From contig JAGDMU010000008.1 in NCBI GenBank assembly GCA_017860615.1, positions 1 through 64,000 on the forward strand: 64,000 bases of DNA, read 5' to 3'. The DNA is from Pseudomonadota bacterium. Lineage in GTDB: Bacteria > Campylobacterota > Campylobacteria > Campylobacterales > Sulfurospirillaceae. Of this stretch, positions 15,160 through 24,251 are shown piece after piece (position 1 is the first letter of the stretch; every line of letters begins with the position of its first letter). The notes beneath the pieces were generated by a model. It worked only from the letters and a program-made list of their open reading frames with translations, searched no databases and was not told the DNA's origin. The translations under genes were made by a program, and so were the position numbers.

Positions 15160-17397
15160 ATGAGCCTTTTGGTATTTCCTAAAAAAACGGTGACGCGCTA
15201 CCTTCTTGCGGCTCTTTTGATGGTAGGATTGATTATTGGTTTGATTATGACAGCCCTTACAAGCTTGCGTCAAGAAGCGATTCAAACGCACCGTCACATT
15301 GCTAATCTTCACGCCTATACACTCGAAGAGCACTTTTCACAAATTCTTCAACATATCAGCCTTACGATGGACCGTATTCCTCCGCTCAGCCATGAAGCGC
15401 CCGAGCAAGAAGAGATATTTCCCATCTTTATGGAACTTTTACACAATGCTCCTTACCTTCGTTCTTTATCACTTTTAAACGATGAAGGTGTTATTGAAGT
15501 CAGTTCACATGAAGCCAACATTGGGAAAAGAGTAAGGCTAGAAAACTTTTTGCCCGTTCCTTTTGGCGATATCCCCTTACTGCGTATGGGCATTCCTTGG
15601 GAAGGGAGGGATTTTGAAAATGCACGCCCTAGTACTATCCAAAAACCTATTGCTTCAGACGCCATCAGCTTTTTACCTCTGTTAAAAAAAGTCTATTTTG
15701 AAAAAAGAGTTTACTACATCATCGCAAACCTCAATACGGACTACCTGAACAATCACTATACCACCATTCTTCCCATAGAACAAGGCACGGTCTCTTTATG
15801 GAGGTTGGATGGTATTTTACTTTTCTCAACAGACCCTAAACGTGCCTTTGGTACAGAACATGAGGATGTAATACATACGGAAAATACAGATGATTTTTAC
15901 GAACACCTCAACCGTGATTCTCGTAACCCTTTAGATGTTTTTCGTTTAGCAAAATTTTTACCATTTATCGTTGAAATACAAACCAACGAAGCCAATGCCC
16001 TTGGATATTGGGACAAAGAACGTCACAAAGTCCTTGGCATTACCACATTATTGATAGTCCTTTCCAGTGGATTAGCACTTGCTTTGATTGCACGGTATTA
16101 TCGGGAGAATGAGCGTCAAAAGAGTCAGCTCTCTTACGAAAAACAGTTCCGTGTAGCGATGGAAGCGACCCAAACGGGTTTATGGACATGGGATTTGCAG
16201 ATCAATCGCATCACGTGGGATCCGCAGTGTTACTTACTCTTAGGCTATACACCAGATGCCTTTGAACCTTCATGGGACAAAATTGTCGAACTGACACATC
16301 CTGATGACTCTAAAAATATGCTTTTATCGATTCAAGAACAGATCATGGCACACTCAAGCTTTTTGATAGAACGTCGCATGATAACAGCACAAAAAGAGTG
16401 GGTATGGATACAAGTACGTGGAAAAGTGATCGAGTTTTCACAAGAGCATGAACCACTTTTCCTTACAGGTGTTTACATCAATATCGACGCGCAAAAAAAA
16501 GCTGAACAGCTCCACCTCTCTGCGGTTGCATTTGAGACACAAGAGGCTATCTTGATCACAGATGCCAAAGAAAGAGTGGTCAAAGTTAACGAAGCTTTTA
16601 CGCGCATTACAGGCTATAGTGACCATGAAATCATCGGGAAAACACCTCGTATTTTGCACTCAGGGTATCATGATAAGGCATTTTATGAAACCATGTGGAA
16701 AGCTTTACTTGAGGAAGGTTTCTGGCAAGGTGAGCTTTGGAATAAACGCAAAAATGGCGAAATCTATGCAGAGTCCATCACCATTACGACCATTCGTGAT
16801 GCCAAAGGCAAAACTACACACTTTATCGCTAATTTTAATGACATAACAACCCATAAAGCAGCTCAACAACAGATTCAAGAACTCGCCTACTACGATCCAC
16901 TAACCCATCTTGCCAACCGTCGTCTTTTTGATAAAACATTGAATGAAGCTGTTTGCCATAGTATGAAAGAGAAGCATTTTGGAGCACTTCTTTTTATCGA
17001 TCTTGACCTTTTTAAAGAGCTCAATGACACCTATGGACATGACGCTGGAGATATGCTGCTCATTCAAACCGCATCCAGACTCAAAGAGACCATTCGTGAA
17101 AGTGATCTGGTCGCACGCCTTGGTGGTGATGAGTTTGTCATCTTGCTTAAAAATCTAGGTGCTCAGCAAGGCATTGCACATCACATTACCCAAAGCATCG
17201 CTAAGAAAATTCTTTCTCTTTTATGCAAGCCCTACGCTCTCGCACATGGTAATTATATGCTGGGTGCGAGTATTGGGTGTACGATTTTTGGAGACACCTC
17301 CCAAAAAGACGGCGCCATGCTCCTCAAAGAAGCCGACCTTGCGATGTACCAAGCCAAAGACAAAGGACGTAATCAGATCTGTTTTTATGAGAAATAA
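15160..17397 (+). CDS. Membrane diguanylate cyclase with Cache and PAS domains
   Basis: A 745-residue signalling protein that should make cyclic di-GMP. TM1 is at about 14-34, then a periplasmic Cache-like sensor domain to about 285 and TM2 at about 288-307. Two PAS domains follow (about 325-435 and 445-560, with FRVAMEATQTGLWTWD and ITGYSDHEIIGKTPR), then a GGDEF domain (about 575-742). The active-site motif is the intact RLGGDEFVI; no EAL domain is present. Co-transcribed with the binding protein upstream, whose ligand-bound form may be the periplasmic input. Confidence 0.9.
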   Translation: MSLLVFPKKTVTRYLLAALLMVGLIIGLIMTALTSLRQEAIQTHRHIANLHAYTLEEHFSQILQHISLTMDRIPPLSHEAPEQEEIFPIFMELLHNAPYLRSLSLLNDEGVIEVSSHEANIGKRVRLENFLPVPFGDIPLLRMGIPWEGRDFENARPSTIQKPIASDAISFLPLLKKVYFEKRVYYIIANLNTDYLNNHYTTILPIEQGTVSLWRLDGILLFSTDPKRAFGTEHEDVIHTENTDDFYEHLNRDSRNPLDVFRLAKFLPFIVEIQTNEANALGYWDKERHKVLGITTLLIVLSSGLALALIARYYRENERQKSQLSYEKQFRVAMEATQTGLWTWDLQINRITWDPQCYLLLGYTPDAFEPSWDKIVELTHPDDSKNMLLSIQEQIMAHSSFLIERRMITAQKEWVWIQVRGKVIEFSQEHEPLFLTGVYINIDAQKKAEQLHLSAVAFETQEAILITDAKERVVKVNEAFTRITGYSDHEIIGKTPRILHSGYHDKAFYETMWKALLEEGFWQGELWNKRKNGEIYAESITITTIRDAKGKTTHFIANFNDITTHKAAQQQIQELAYYDPLTHLANRRLFDKTLNEAVCHSMKEKHFGALLFIDLDLFKELNDTYGHDAGDMLLIQTASRLKETIRESDLVARLGGDEFVILLKNLGAQQGIAHHITQSIAKKILSLLCKPYALAHGNYMLGASIGCTIFGDTSQKDGAMLLKEADLAMYQAKDKGRNQICFYEK

Positions 17398-17462
17398 GAA
17401 CAAAAAATGGATCAAAAATTGCTTATTTTTCAAGATGATATCTGCATCAAAAGGAGTATGTC

Positions 17463-18194
17463 ATGCATGTGAAAGAAAGCGGAACATTTTACGATGTCTA
17501 CGTCAAAAATGATGCCTACTACCAAAAATTTCTTGATCTTTGTAATGATAAAAACACTGCTCTTGATACGAGTTTCAATGACTACATGAATGAAATACAA
17601 GCGAGCATCCCTGAACTTGCCACTGTCTCTATTGGCACGATAGAAATTCATGTTTTACCTGAAAGCTCAACCGATAAAAGCAGTAGTAGCACTGCTGATG
17701 TTAGTGATGATATTATTGGGATGACCACTTCAAATTACTACTATGAAGCGGATGAAACGGTAGGTTTAGGTATAACAACTTCTGAAAATATGATCTTTAA
17801 TATTACTCCCGATAAAACAGCTGTAAGCAGATTGCTCGATAAACTTGAAACCATTTATGAAGACGATACCAAACTGAGTGCTACGCTCAACCGCTACTCC
17901 AACCCCGAAACATTTGTCGATGATTTTTTAAGCTCGAGTGTTGATGAAAACGGTGAAAAGTTGTATACACTAAGCGCTGTTGATAATCCTTTAGCTTATG
18001 CTATTGCGAGCCTTAACAGTGAATTGACGGGTGAATCTCTCGGTGATATTATGGATGAAAAATGTTTTTTTGGAGCAGAGTCTATCAAAGAAATGCTCGA
18101 AGAACTCGCTGAAGAGAAAAAACGCGAAAATGAAAATGCTCTTTTAAAAACCACCGATGTGACTGATTCTAACACTACTTTGGAACGGAGTTAG
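17463..18194 (+). CDS. Unknown acidic cytoplasmic protein
   Basis: A 243-residue acidic protein without signal peptide or membrane segment; AAAAGGAG lies eight bases before the ATG. Visible features are a Ser/Asp-rich linker near residues 70-82 (SSTDKSSSSTADVSDD), a middle region with a DKTAVSRLLDKLETIYEDD helix, and a C-terminal charged coiled-coil-like helix (IKEMLEELAEEKKRENENALL). It sits 3 bases upstream of the next secreted-protein gene and 65 bases after the cyclase gene. I do not recognise the family. Confidence 0.65.
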   Translation: MHVKESGTFYDVYVKNDAYYQKFLDLCNDKNTALDTSFNDYMNEIQASIPELATVSIGTIEIHVLPESSTDKSSSSTADVSDDIIGMTTSNYYYEADETVGLGITTSENMIFNITPDKTAVSRLLDKLETIYEDDTKLSATLNRYSNPETFVDDFLSSSVDENGEKLYTLSAVDNPLAYAIASLNSELTGESLGDIMDEKCFFGAESIKEMLEELAEEKKRENENALLKTTDVTDSNTTLERS

Positions 18195-18197
18195 ATA

Positions 18198-18818
18198 ATG
18201 AAAATGTATGGAATTTTCCTTATGCTATGCACCTCTTTGATGGCCGATCTCTCTTATTTTGAGCGCGATGTCAATGCAGCGCAACTTGAACAATGCAAGG
18301 CATTTTTTACACATGAAAAAGATATCAAAACAATTCACTTACTCAACGGTCAAAAAATGGAATTAAAAGATGAATATTTTGACAATGACCAAGAATACAA
18401 AACCTTACTCTACACACTTAAAGGCTGTTTTTTCAAAGAAAAATACCTCATCTACAGTGATTTTATGCCAGATTCTGAAGCGTATCATGCACTTGATTTA
18501 CACGATGGTAGTGATATATTGCTTGAAGGAATGCCCTATCTTTCACCCAAACACCACTTTTTTACCACGGAAGCCGAAAGCTCTCATCGTCTGAGTCTTT
18601 ACGCATTTAAAGCAGATAAAATTGTCAAAGTGTTTTCCCAACAGTACCCTGAGCACTGTCTTGTACAACATCCTTTATGGATAAACGATACAACGCTTAG
18701 CTTTGTTCTCAGCTGTGAAAGGCTGTTTGATAGCGATACCAATACCACTAAAGCAGCCACTAAAGAAGTTTTGAGAGCAATTCAAAACGAGTTCAAGTGG
18801 GAGATAATCCAACCCTAA
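18198..18818 (+). CDS. Exported protein of unknown function
   Basis: A 206-residue protein with a signal peptide (MKMYGIFLMLCTSLMA). The mature part has four cysteines (in EQCKAF, LKGCFFK, EHCLVQ and LSCERLF), which could form two disulfides in the periplasm, and alternating hydrophobic strands. It starts 3 bases after the stop of the 17463-18194 gene, so the two are co-transcribed. No recognised domain. Confidence 0.65.
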   Translation: MKMYGIFLMLCTSLMADLSYFERDVNAAQLEQCKAFFTHEKDIKTIHLLNGQKMELKDEYFDNDQEYKTLLYTLKGCFFKEKYLIYSDFMPDSEAYHALDLHDGSDILLEGMPYLSPKHHFFTTEAESSHRLSLYAFKADKIVKVFSQQYPEHCLVQHPLWINDTTLSFVLSCERLFDSDTNTTKAATKEVLRAIQNEFKWEIIQP

Positions 18819-18898
18819 ATCTTCGTTAAAAAAGACGACCAAAAAAGAAAGCTGTAATGTTCACAAAGAAGAGTATACTCTAGCTGAAAGGCTCTTAC

Positions 18899-19546
18899 AT
18901 GAACGACCAGCAGCTTCTCTCCCTTTTTATAGGGATTATCATGGTGTGCATGGTGATTATTGCCACCGCTATTGTTTTTCTTACAATCAAACATATTCAA
19001 ACCATGCACAAAGCAACTGCGTTTATCGCTCTAGGTCAAAATGAATTAAGTACGCTTTGTCAAAAAGCCACATTCATGCTAGACGATGTCAGCGAACTCA
19101 TAGCTACGCTTGAAGAAAAAAGTCACTTTTTAGCACAAAAAGCATCGGGAAGTATCGCTCAATTTTCCCATGTCACGACTGCTATTAAAACATTTTCACA
19201 GCTATTTAAATCACCGCAAAAAGAGGACACAATGAACCAAAATAATTTACTCAGTTTCGCACTTGGTGCGACCATTACAGGTATTAGTGCGTATTATGTT
19301 TATAAAAACAAAGATGAGATCGCGTGTAAACTCAATGATCTTGAAGAAACGTTGGTGGATGACTACGAAATCTTGGTGGATAAAGCAAAAGCAAAATTTG
19401 AAGCGCTAAACCAAGCCTTTAAAGAGACAACCCAAAACGTTATGAACACCGATATGGACGATGTCATGAAAGGGAGTGAAATCAAACACTTACTGAAAAA
19501 ACTCGACAAACTTCAAAAAGAGATCCAAGTCCTTACCAAAAGCTAG
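18899..19546 (+). CDS. Membrane-anchored DUF948-like / YtxH-like fusion protein
   Basis: A 215-residue protein. The first half has a membrane helix (about 8-30) and a helical region resembling DUF948 proteins. The second half, from residue 112 (MNQNNLLSFALGATITGISAYYVY), has a second hydrophobic segment and a charged helix typical of YtxH-like proteins. An AAAGAGGACACA sequence precedes the internal ATG near 19231, so the second half could also be translated alone. In many bacteria these two modules are separate adjacent genes. Function is likely envelope stress or structure; unproven. Confidence 0.6.
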   Translation: MNDQQLLSLFIGIIMVCMVIIATAIVFLTIKHIQTMHKATAFIALGQNELSTLCQKATFMLDDVSELIATLEEKSHFLAQKASGSIAQFSHVTTAIKTFSQLFKSPQKEDTMNQNNLLSFALGATITGISAYYVYKNKDEIACKLNDLEETLVDDYEILVDKAKAKFEALNQAFKETTQNVMNTDMDDVMKGSEIKHLLKKLDKLQKEIQVLTKS

Positions 19547-19561
19547 GCTTTCACTATACCT

Positions 19562-20635
19562 CTACGCATGACCAAGATTTGAGCGATTGGCTTTGCGTAA
19601 GGCCCTAAGTGTCGTAAGTGCGAGTGCAATAATCGCAGGCCCTAAGATAAAACCCCAAAATCCAAACGTCGCTAAACCTCCCACAATGGCAAAAAAGATA
19701 ATAAATTCATTGATGCGTTTTTTTCCATTACTCAGTGTTTTATTCACAAAATTTAGCAGAACGAGTTTCACGATATTGTCAATAAAAAAAGCCATCATCG
19801 CCCACGAATACACTGCAATCACTACGGCATTGATCGTATTGCCTTGAAAGTACTCATTTGCTGCAATCGGCATCCACACAAGTGCCGTTCCCGCGATGGG
19901 AATGATCGACGAAATCCCCGTTAAAAACCCTAACAATAAAGCATTATAGCCATCAAAAAATGCGATGAAAACGCCAAATGCGATGCCTTGCGCAAGCATC
20001 ACACCCGCAAGAGAGTAAAAAACCACCGCCATTGTTGTTGTCATCTCCTCTAAAAAATTGCGCTTCATGGAGCGGCTTAGAGGAATAATGGGGAAAAGAA
20101 AGAGAATGATTTTACGTCCATAGAGGCTCAGAAAAAAGAAAAATACAATCACCATCGCCATATCAACCAGCATCGCCATAAACGTTTTAAGTCCATTCCC
20201 CAGCCAACTGGCTAATGTAGCGGTAATCTCATCTTTGTGAAGTTTTGACATCTCGATCAGACTCTCGATGGGCGAAACAATCCACGTTAAATAACTTGGA
20301 AGATGTTTGCTTTGCGCCTCTATCTGATCTCCAATGGAGCGAATCATATCAAGCGTATCGGAAGGGTGACTGAGGAGGTTGAACAAAAAAAGTGTGATCG
20401 GTACAAAAATAATCAATGAAAAGGCTAAGGTTACAATACTTGCTGAAAGCACAGGCGCAACCTTCTTGAACCTTGGGTGTTTGGAAAGAAAACGTTGCAA
20501 GCGATAATGCAGTGGTGATACCGCCATCGCCATCAAAAGTGCGACAAAAAAACTTTTCAAAAAAGGGAAAAAGAGCCAAATAATGAGTGCTAAAATGCCA
20601 CACCCAAGCCAACGTAAAAAAGAGTTTTGTGCCAT
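19562..20635 (-). CDS. AI-2E-family membrane transporter
   Basis: A 357-residue polytopic inner-membrane protein with about seven or eight hydrophobic segments and the family pattern: an N-terminal pair of helices (LGCGILALIIWLFFPFLKSFFVALLMAMAVSPL), the central conserved segment with FFDGYNALLLGFLTGISSIIPIAGTALVWMP, and a final helix pair (IVGGLATFGFWGFILGPAIIALALTTL). Members export varied substrates (AI-2, Na+/H+); the substrate here is unknown. Convergent with the preceding gene. Confidence 0.88.
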   Translation of the reverse strand: MAQNSFLRWLGCGILALIIWLFFPFLKSFFVALLMAMAVSPLHYRLQRFLSKHPRFKKVAPVLSASIVTLAFSLIIFVPITLFLFNLLSHPSDTLDMIRSIGDQIEAQSKHLPSYLTWIVSPIESLIEMSKLHKDEITATLASWLGNGLKTFMAMLVDMAMVIVFFFFLSLYGRKIILFLFPIIPLSRSMKRNFLEEMTTTMAVVFYSLAGVMLAQGIAFGVFIAFFDGYNALLLGFLTGISSIIPIAGTALVWMPIAANEYFQGNTINAVVIAVYSWAMMAFFIDNIVKLVLLNFVNKTLSNGKKRINEFIIFFAIVGGLATFGFWGFILGPAIIALALTTLRALRKANRSNLGHA

Positions 20636-20728
20636 GGTATCTGCCTTTGAATGACTGCATAAAATCAGTTAGAACACAGTATACCCAAATACCCTTGCCT
20701 TCAAGATTTTACGCTTTGGTACAACGTG

Positions 20729-21766
20729 TTACGCCTCTTTAGAAGGCACTTTAATCGCTGATTTGGCAAAACTTACAGAGACATTCTGAGAAGGGTAAAA
20801 GTGGTAACGCTCAAAATACTCAAAGCTCTCAATGCACTCTAACACATGATTACCGATGACAATTTTGAGTGAAATTTCATTGGTTTTGGTGAGATGCAAG
20901 ACATCTCTGATGATGCCTGTTAAACAAATCAGATCTTCTTTACATTCAAATGGAGTCAAAGAGATTGAAATATCTCGTGGGTTGATAGCAACACCTCGCT
21001 TCTCTCCAATACGGTAGGATTTTGGAAGCGACATACTTTGCGTTTCATCAAAATCAAAAAATCGCTCGTCGTCCTTCTCACGCCATTTACCCACAATAAG
21101 ATTGGTCGTTGAGAAGTCCATCAAACGCCCAAAGTGAAGCCCTATTTTTCGTGTTGCGATCTCACTAAGCCATAAAAGGTCGTGACTTGCGATGATAACG
21201 GTGGTTCCCCACTCACGATTGGCATGTAAAATGGCATCGGTAAATTGAGGAATGCCACTGTAATCCAAACTGTTGGTTGGCTCATCCAGTAGAAGTGTTT
21301 TTGGACGAAGCACCAGTCTTGATGCAAGTGCCACACGCTGGGTTTCACCACTAGAGAGCTCGTGCCACGCTCGGTGCATAAATTTTTTTGGTAAAAGTCC
21401 TACCAGCTCTAACGCTTCGTGAATGCGCTGATCGGAGTTATGGGCTTCTCCACGCACTTTTAAGCCAAACAGCAAATTTTCTCTGACTGTACGTTTGAGC
21501 AGGTATGGTTCAGGCAATAAGATACTAATATCACGTCTGATTGAAAGCGGGATAGACGTCGCATCTAATCCACAATACTGAAGTTTTCCACTTTGCGCCG
21601 CTTCTAAAAAAGCAAGATGGCGTAAAAGGGTACTTTTACCACTGCCATTTGAGCCTACAAGCCCTAAAATTTCACCCTCTTCAACTTTCAGTGAGTGAAT
21701 ATCTAAAACAGGTTTTTCCCCATAGAGTGTTCGTAAATTTTGAAGTTCATAGACAAAAGGTTTCAT
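20729..21766 (-). CDS. tupC: Tungstate ABC transporter ATP-binding protein TupC
   Basis: A 345-residue ATPase with Walker A GSNGSGKST (about 38), signature LSSGETQR (about 138), Walker B TLLLDEPTNSLD, and H-loop ASHDLLWLS. After residue 240 there is an extra C-terminal domain with TOBE-like strands (KTNEISLKIVIGNHVLECIESFE), which may bind oxyanion as a regulatory domain. It overlaps tupB by 4 bases and lies opposite tupA. It powers uptake of tungstate for the formate dehydrogenases. Confidence 0.9.
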   Translation of the reverse strand: MKPFVYELQNLRTLYGEKPVLDIHSLKVEEGEILGLVGSNGSGKSTLLRHLAFLEAAQSGKLQYCGLDATSIPLSIRRDISILLPEPYLLKRTVRENLLFGLKVRGEAHNSDQRIHEALELVGLLPKKFMHRAWHELSSGETQRVALASRLVLRPKTLLLDEPTNSLDYSGIPQFTDAILHANREWGTTVIIASHDLLWLSEIATRKIGLHFGRLMDFSTTNLIVGKWREKDDERFFDFDETQSMSLPKSYRIGEKRGVAINPRDISISLTPFECKEDLICLTGIIRDVLHLTKTNEISLKIVIGNHVLECIESFEYFERYHFYPSQNVSVSFAKSAIKVPSKEA

Positions 21767-22464
21767 ACAGCAATTCTCGCACGTTTTTTCAAAAAGAAGA
21801 GCATAAAATTCAGTAAAAAGGCGATGCTGATAAGCACAATTCCTAGCGCAATGCCTGTTGCAAATTCACCTTTATTGGTTTCAAGTGAAATGGCGGTTGT
21901 GATGGTGCGCGTAAACCATTTAATGTTTCCACCTATCATCATCGCAATGCCCACTTCTGCCACCACCCTACCATAAGCAGCCACTGCGACAGCGACCAGT
22001 GCGTGACGAAGCTCCCACACCACACTTTGGATCATCTGTATCGTGGTTAAACCAAACGAAGCCAGCGTGAGGTAAAGCTTCTTCTCCATGCCTTCAACGG
22101 CTGTAGCACTTAAAGAGACAATAATTGGCAGTGCTAAAAGGGTTTGACCTATGACAATGCCAGGTAACGTATAGAGCAGTTCATAACTCCCAAAAGGTCC
22201 GCGATTGGAGATAAAGGCATACACAATGAGACCAACAACAACGGTAGGAATCGCTAAAAGTGTATCGGAAAGCAATTTAAGCGCTTTGCGTCCTGGGAAG
22301 TTAAAAAAGCCCAAACAAAAACCTAAGGGAAGTCCAATAATAATACTAAAAATGATTGATAAAGTTGAGCTTTTAAGCGTCACATCTATGGCTGAAATTG
22401 TTTCAGGATCAAGGTTGATGAGCAACCACAATGCCTCTTTTAAACCCGATAAAATAAAATCCAA
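21763..22464 (-). CDS. tupB: Tungstate ABC transporter permease TupB
   Basis: A 233-residue binding-protein-dependent permease with about five membrane helices and the cytoplasmic EAA-type loop (VWELRHALVAVAVAAYGRVVAEVGIAMMIGGN). Good match to TupB-type permeases such as in Campylobacter and Eubacterium. The ATG at 22464 has GAGGG before it. Divergently transcribed from tupA across an 84-base gap. Confidence 0.9.
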   Translation of the reverse strand: MDFILSGLKEALWLLINLDPETISAIDVTLKSSTLSIIFSIIIGLPLGFCLGFFNFPGRKALKLLSDTLLAIPTVVVGLIVYAFISNRGPFGSYELLYTLPGIVIGQTLLALPIIVSLSATAVEGMEKKLYLTLASFGLTTIQMIQSVVWELRHALVAVAVAAYGRVVAEVGIAMMIGGNIKWFTRTITTAISLETNKGEFATGIALGIVLISIAFLLNFMLFFLKKRARIAV

Positions 22465-22511
22465 AAATCATCCCTCTTTTACATATAATTTAAAAAAGAT
22501 ACGCTACACTA

Positions 22512-22537
22512 CCAATATGCTAAATAAACATATTTGG
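22512..22537. promoter_or_regulatory. Near-palindrome in the tupB-tupA intergenic region
   Basis: CCAATATG (22512-22519) and CATATTTGG (22529-22537) form an imperfect inverted repeat that overlaps the tupA ribosome-binding site. It is placed to control tupA, and perhaps tupBC. It does not resemble the ModE-like boxes elsewhere in this window, so a different regulator (for example the ModE-like protein at 23514-24251) is possible. Confidence 0.3.
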
Positions 22538-22548
22538 AGGATTATTCA

Positions 22549-23388
22549 ATGTTTTCAGTAAAGAACCGCTTAAAAGGCACCGTCCTTTTCTCACTCCTTG
22601 CCCTCAGCTCACTGCTGTGTGCAGCTGATCTTAAAATGGCAACCACAACCAGTACAGGTGATACAGGACTTCTTGATGTCCTTGTACCCAAATACAAAGC
22701 CGATACGGGCGTTGATCTTAAATGGGTCGCCGTTGGTACAGGCAATGCGCTTAAACTCGGTGAAAACTGTGATGTCAGTGTACTTTTCGTTCACTCACCT
22801 TCATCTGAAAAAACCTACATGGACAAAGGCTTTGGCGTTGAGCGCACTCCTGTTATGTACAATGACTTTGTGCTTATCGGAACACCTGACATGAAAGCCA
22901 AATTTGCAGGTAAAAGCCTCGCTGAAGCATTTAAAATCATCGAAACAGAACAGATTAAATTCGTCAGCCGTGGCGACAAATCTGGAACCCATGACAAAGA
23001 AAAAGGTGTCTGGAATGCTGCTTTAGGAAAAGTGCCTGAAAAACAACCGTGGTACTTAGAAGCAGGTCAAGGCATGATCGCTACCATCAACATCGCGGCA
23101 GAGCAAAAAGGTGTTACATTGACAGACCGTGGTACCTTCATCAAATACGAAGCAAACCACAAAGGTAACCCGCCACTTGTTATCGTTTATGAAGGTGCGG
23201 ATGCTCTGAAAAACTTCTACTCTGTCATCGCCGTTAATCCACAACGTTGCACAAACACCAACTATAAAGGTGCTTTACAATTTATCGAATGGATTACAAC
23301 AGACAAAATTCAAACCGAAATCGCGAACTTTAAATTGCTAGATAAACAACTCTTCTATCCAGACTTTAAAACACGCGCTAGAAACTAA
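22549..23388 (+). CDS. tupA: Tungstate-binding periplasmic protein TupA
   Basis: A 279-residue binding protein with a signal peptide (about 1-25, ending LLCAA) and the TupA signature TTTSTGDTGLLD, followed by WVAVGTGNAL, VLFVHSPSSEK and SRGDKSGTHDKE, which build the oxyanion site. The ATG at 22549 has TTGGAGG eight bases upstream; a longer in-frame TTG start at 22534 would lie inside that ribosome-binding site. It captures tungstate with high selectivity in the known family and hands it to TupBC. Confidence 0.93.
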   Translation: MFSVKNRLKGTVLFSLLALSSLLCAADLKMATTTSTGDTGLLDVLVPKYKADTGVDLKWVAVGTGNALKLGENCDVSVLFVHSPSSEKTYMDKGFGVERTPVMYNDFVLIGTPDMKAKFAGKSLAEAFKIIETEQIKFVSRGDKSGTHDKEKGVWNAALGKVPEKQPWYLEAGQGMIATINIAAEQKGVTLTDRGTFIKYEANHKGNPPLVIVYEGADALKNFYSVIAVNPQRCTNTNYKGALQFIEWITTDKIQTEIANFKLLDKQLFYPDFKTRARN

Positions 23389-23398
23389 ATAACGTGTA

Positions 23399-23422
23399 AG
23401 GTTGCCCATAAAAGGGCAACCT
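23399..23422 (+). terminator. Hairpin after tupA
   Basis: Perfect 9-bp stem AGGTTGCCC / GGGCAACCT with a 6-base loop, 10 bases after the tupA stop. No long T tract follows, so it may terminate weakly or protect the 3' end. The convergent regulator gene ends at 23514. Confidence 0.55.
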
Positions 23423-23513
23423 ATACGAACTTCACAAGAATATAACCTACTCTTAAATCGGACTAACAAAGACATCTTACATTACTTTCGTAGCATCAAA
23501 ATAGCTTAGACAC

Positions 23514-24251
23514 TTAGTCTTCAAACTCTTTTTTATTGCGAGGTTTCAAAAACAACTCTTTAAAACGCTCATTGGCATAATCTTCAATGTCTGCTTGAAG
23601 TCTGCGGTAATTGTCCATAAACTCACGCGCTACTGGAGTAAGCGTTGTACCCGCATCTTCCCCACCGCCTTGTTTGGTTTGCACCATCGTGTCGTTGATG
23701 TTGCGTTGTAAAATCTTGATGTGCGTCCATGCTTTTTTATAGTTCATGCCGATTTTTTCAGACGCTTTAGAGATGGAACCCTCTTGCTCAATCAGCTCTA
23801 GTATCTCGGTTTTACCTTTTCCAAAAAGAAGCTCACCCTCAGCATTTTCAATCCACGTTTTGGTTTTGACATACAAACGTGGGCGTAGTTTTTCTTTAAA
23901 ACAACCCAGTTCACAAAAGGTCACATCGTAATTTTTTTCTTTTAACGTACCCCGAATTTTCTTAAGTCCAATACCAGCAGCTTGGGCGCGAGCCGCTTTA
24001 CAGGTGACACGGTTTTTTTCATCTAAAAGAGGTTTGAGACGGTTTTCAGCTTCAACATCGTAGATGCCACCCTCAAGCTTGCCAAACTGACCTAGTTCAC
24101 ACGAGTCAATGCGTATATCCATCGCTTTAGCACACGCCCCTACTTCGAGCGTAGAGCATTTGAGTTTCGCAGCAATTTTAAAACCATCAGAACAGTCAAG
24201 CTTGCCTTTTTCATTCAGATATTTTTTAATCAGCTCTTCCATCTCAGACAT
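23514..24251 (-). CDS. ModE-like regulator with duplicated N-terminal domain
   Basis: A 245-residue protein. The N-terminus has two repeats of about 50 residues, each ending in a CELGxF motif (SCELGQFG near 50, FCELGCFK near 112). The C-terminal half holds a ModE/LysR-type winged helix (GKTEILELIEQEGSISKASEKIGMNYKKAW, then QGGGEDAGTTLTP). It lacks the usual oxyanion-binding Mop domains, so its signal must come from the N-terminal repeats. The ATG at 24251 has AAGGAG and overlaps the fdhD stop by 8 bases. It probably controls molybdenum/tungsten or formate dehydrogenase genes. Confidence 0.75.
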   Translation of the reverse strand: MSEMEELIKKYLNEKGKLDCSDGFKIAAKLKCSTLEVGACAKAMDIRIDSCELGQFGKLEGGIYDVEAENRLKPLLDEKNRVTCKAARAQAAGIGLKKIRGTLKEKNYDVTFCELGCFKEKLRPRLYVKTKTWIENAEGELLFGKGKTEILELIEQEGSISKASEKIGMNYKKAWTHIKILQRNINDTMVQTKQGGGEDAGTTLTPVAREFMDNYRRLQADIEDYANERFKELFLKPRNKKEFED

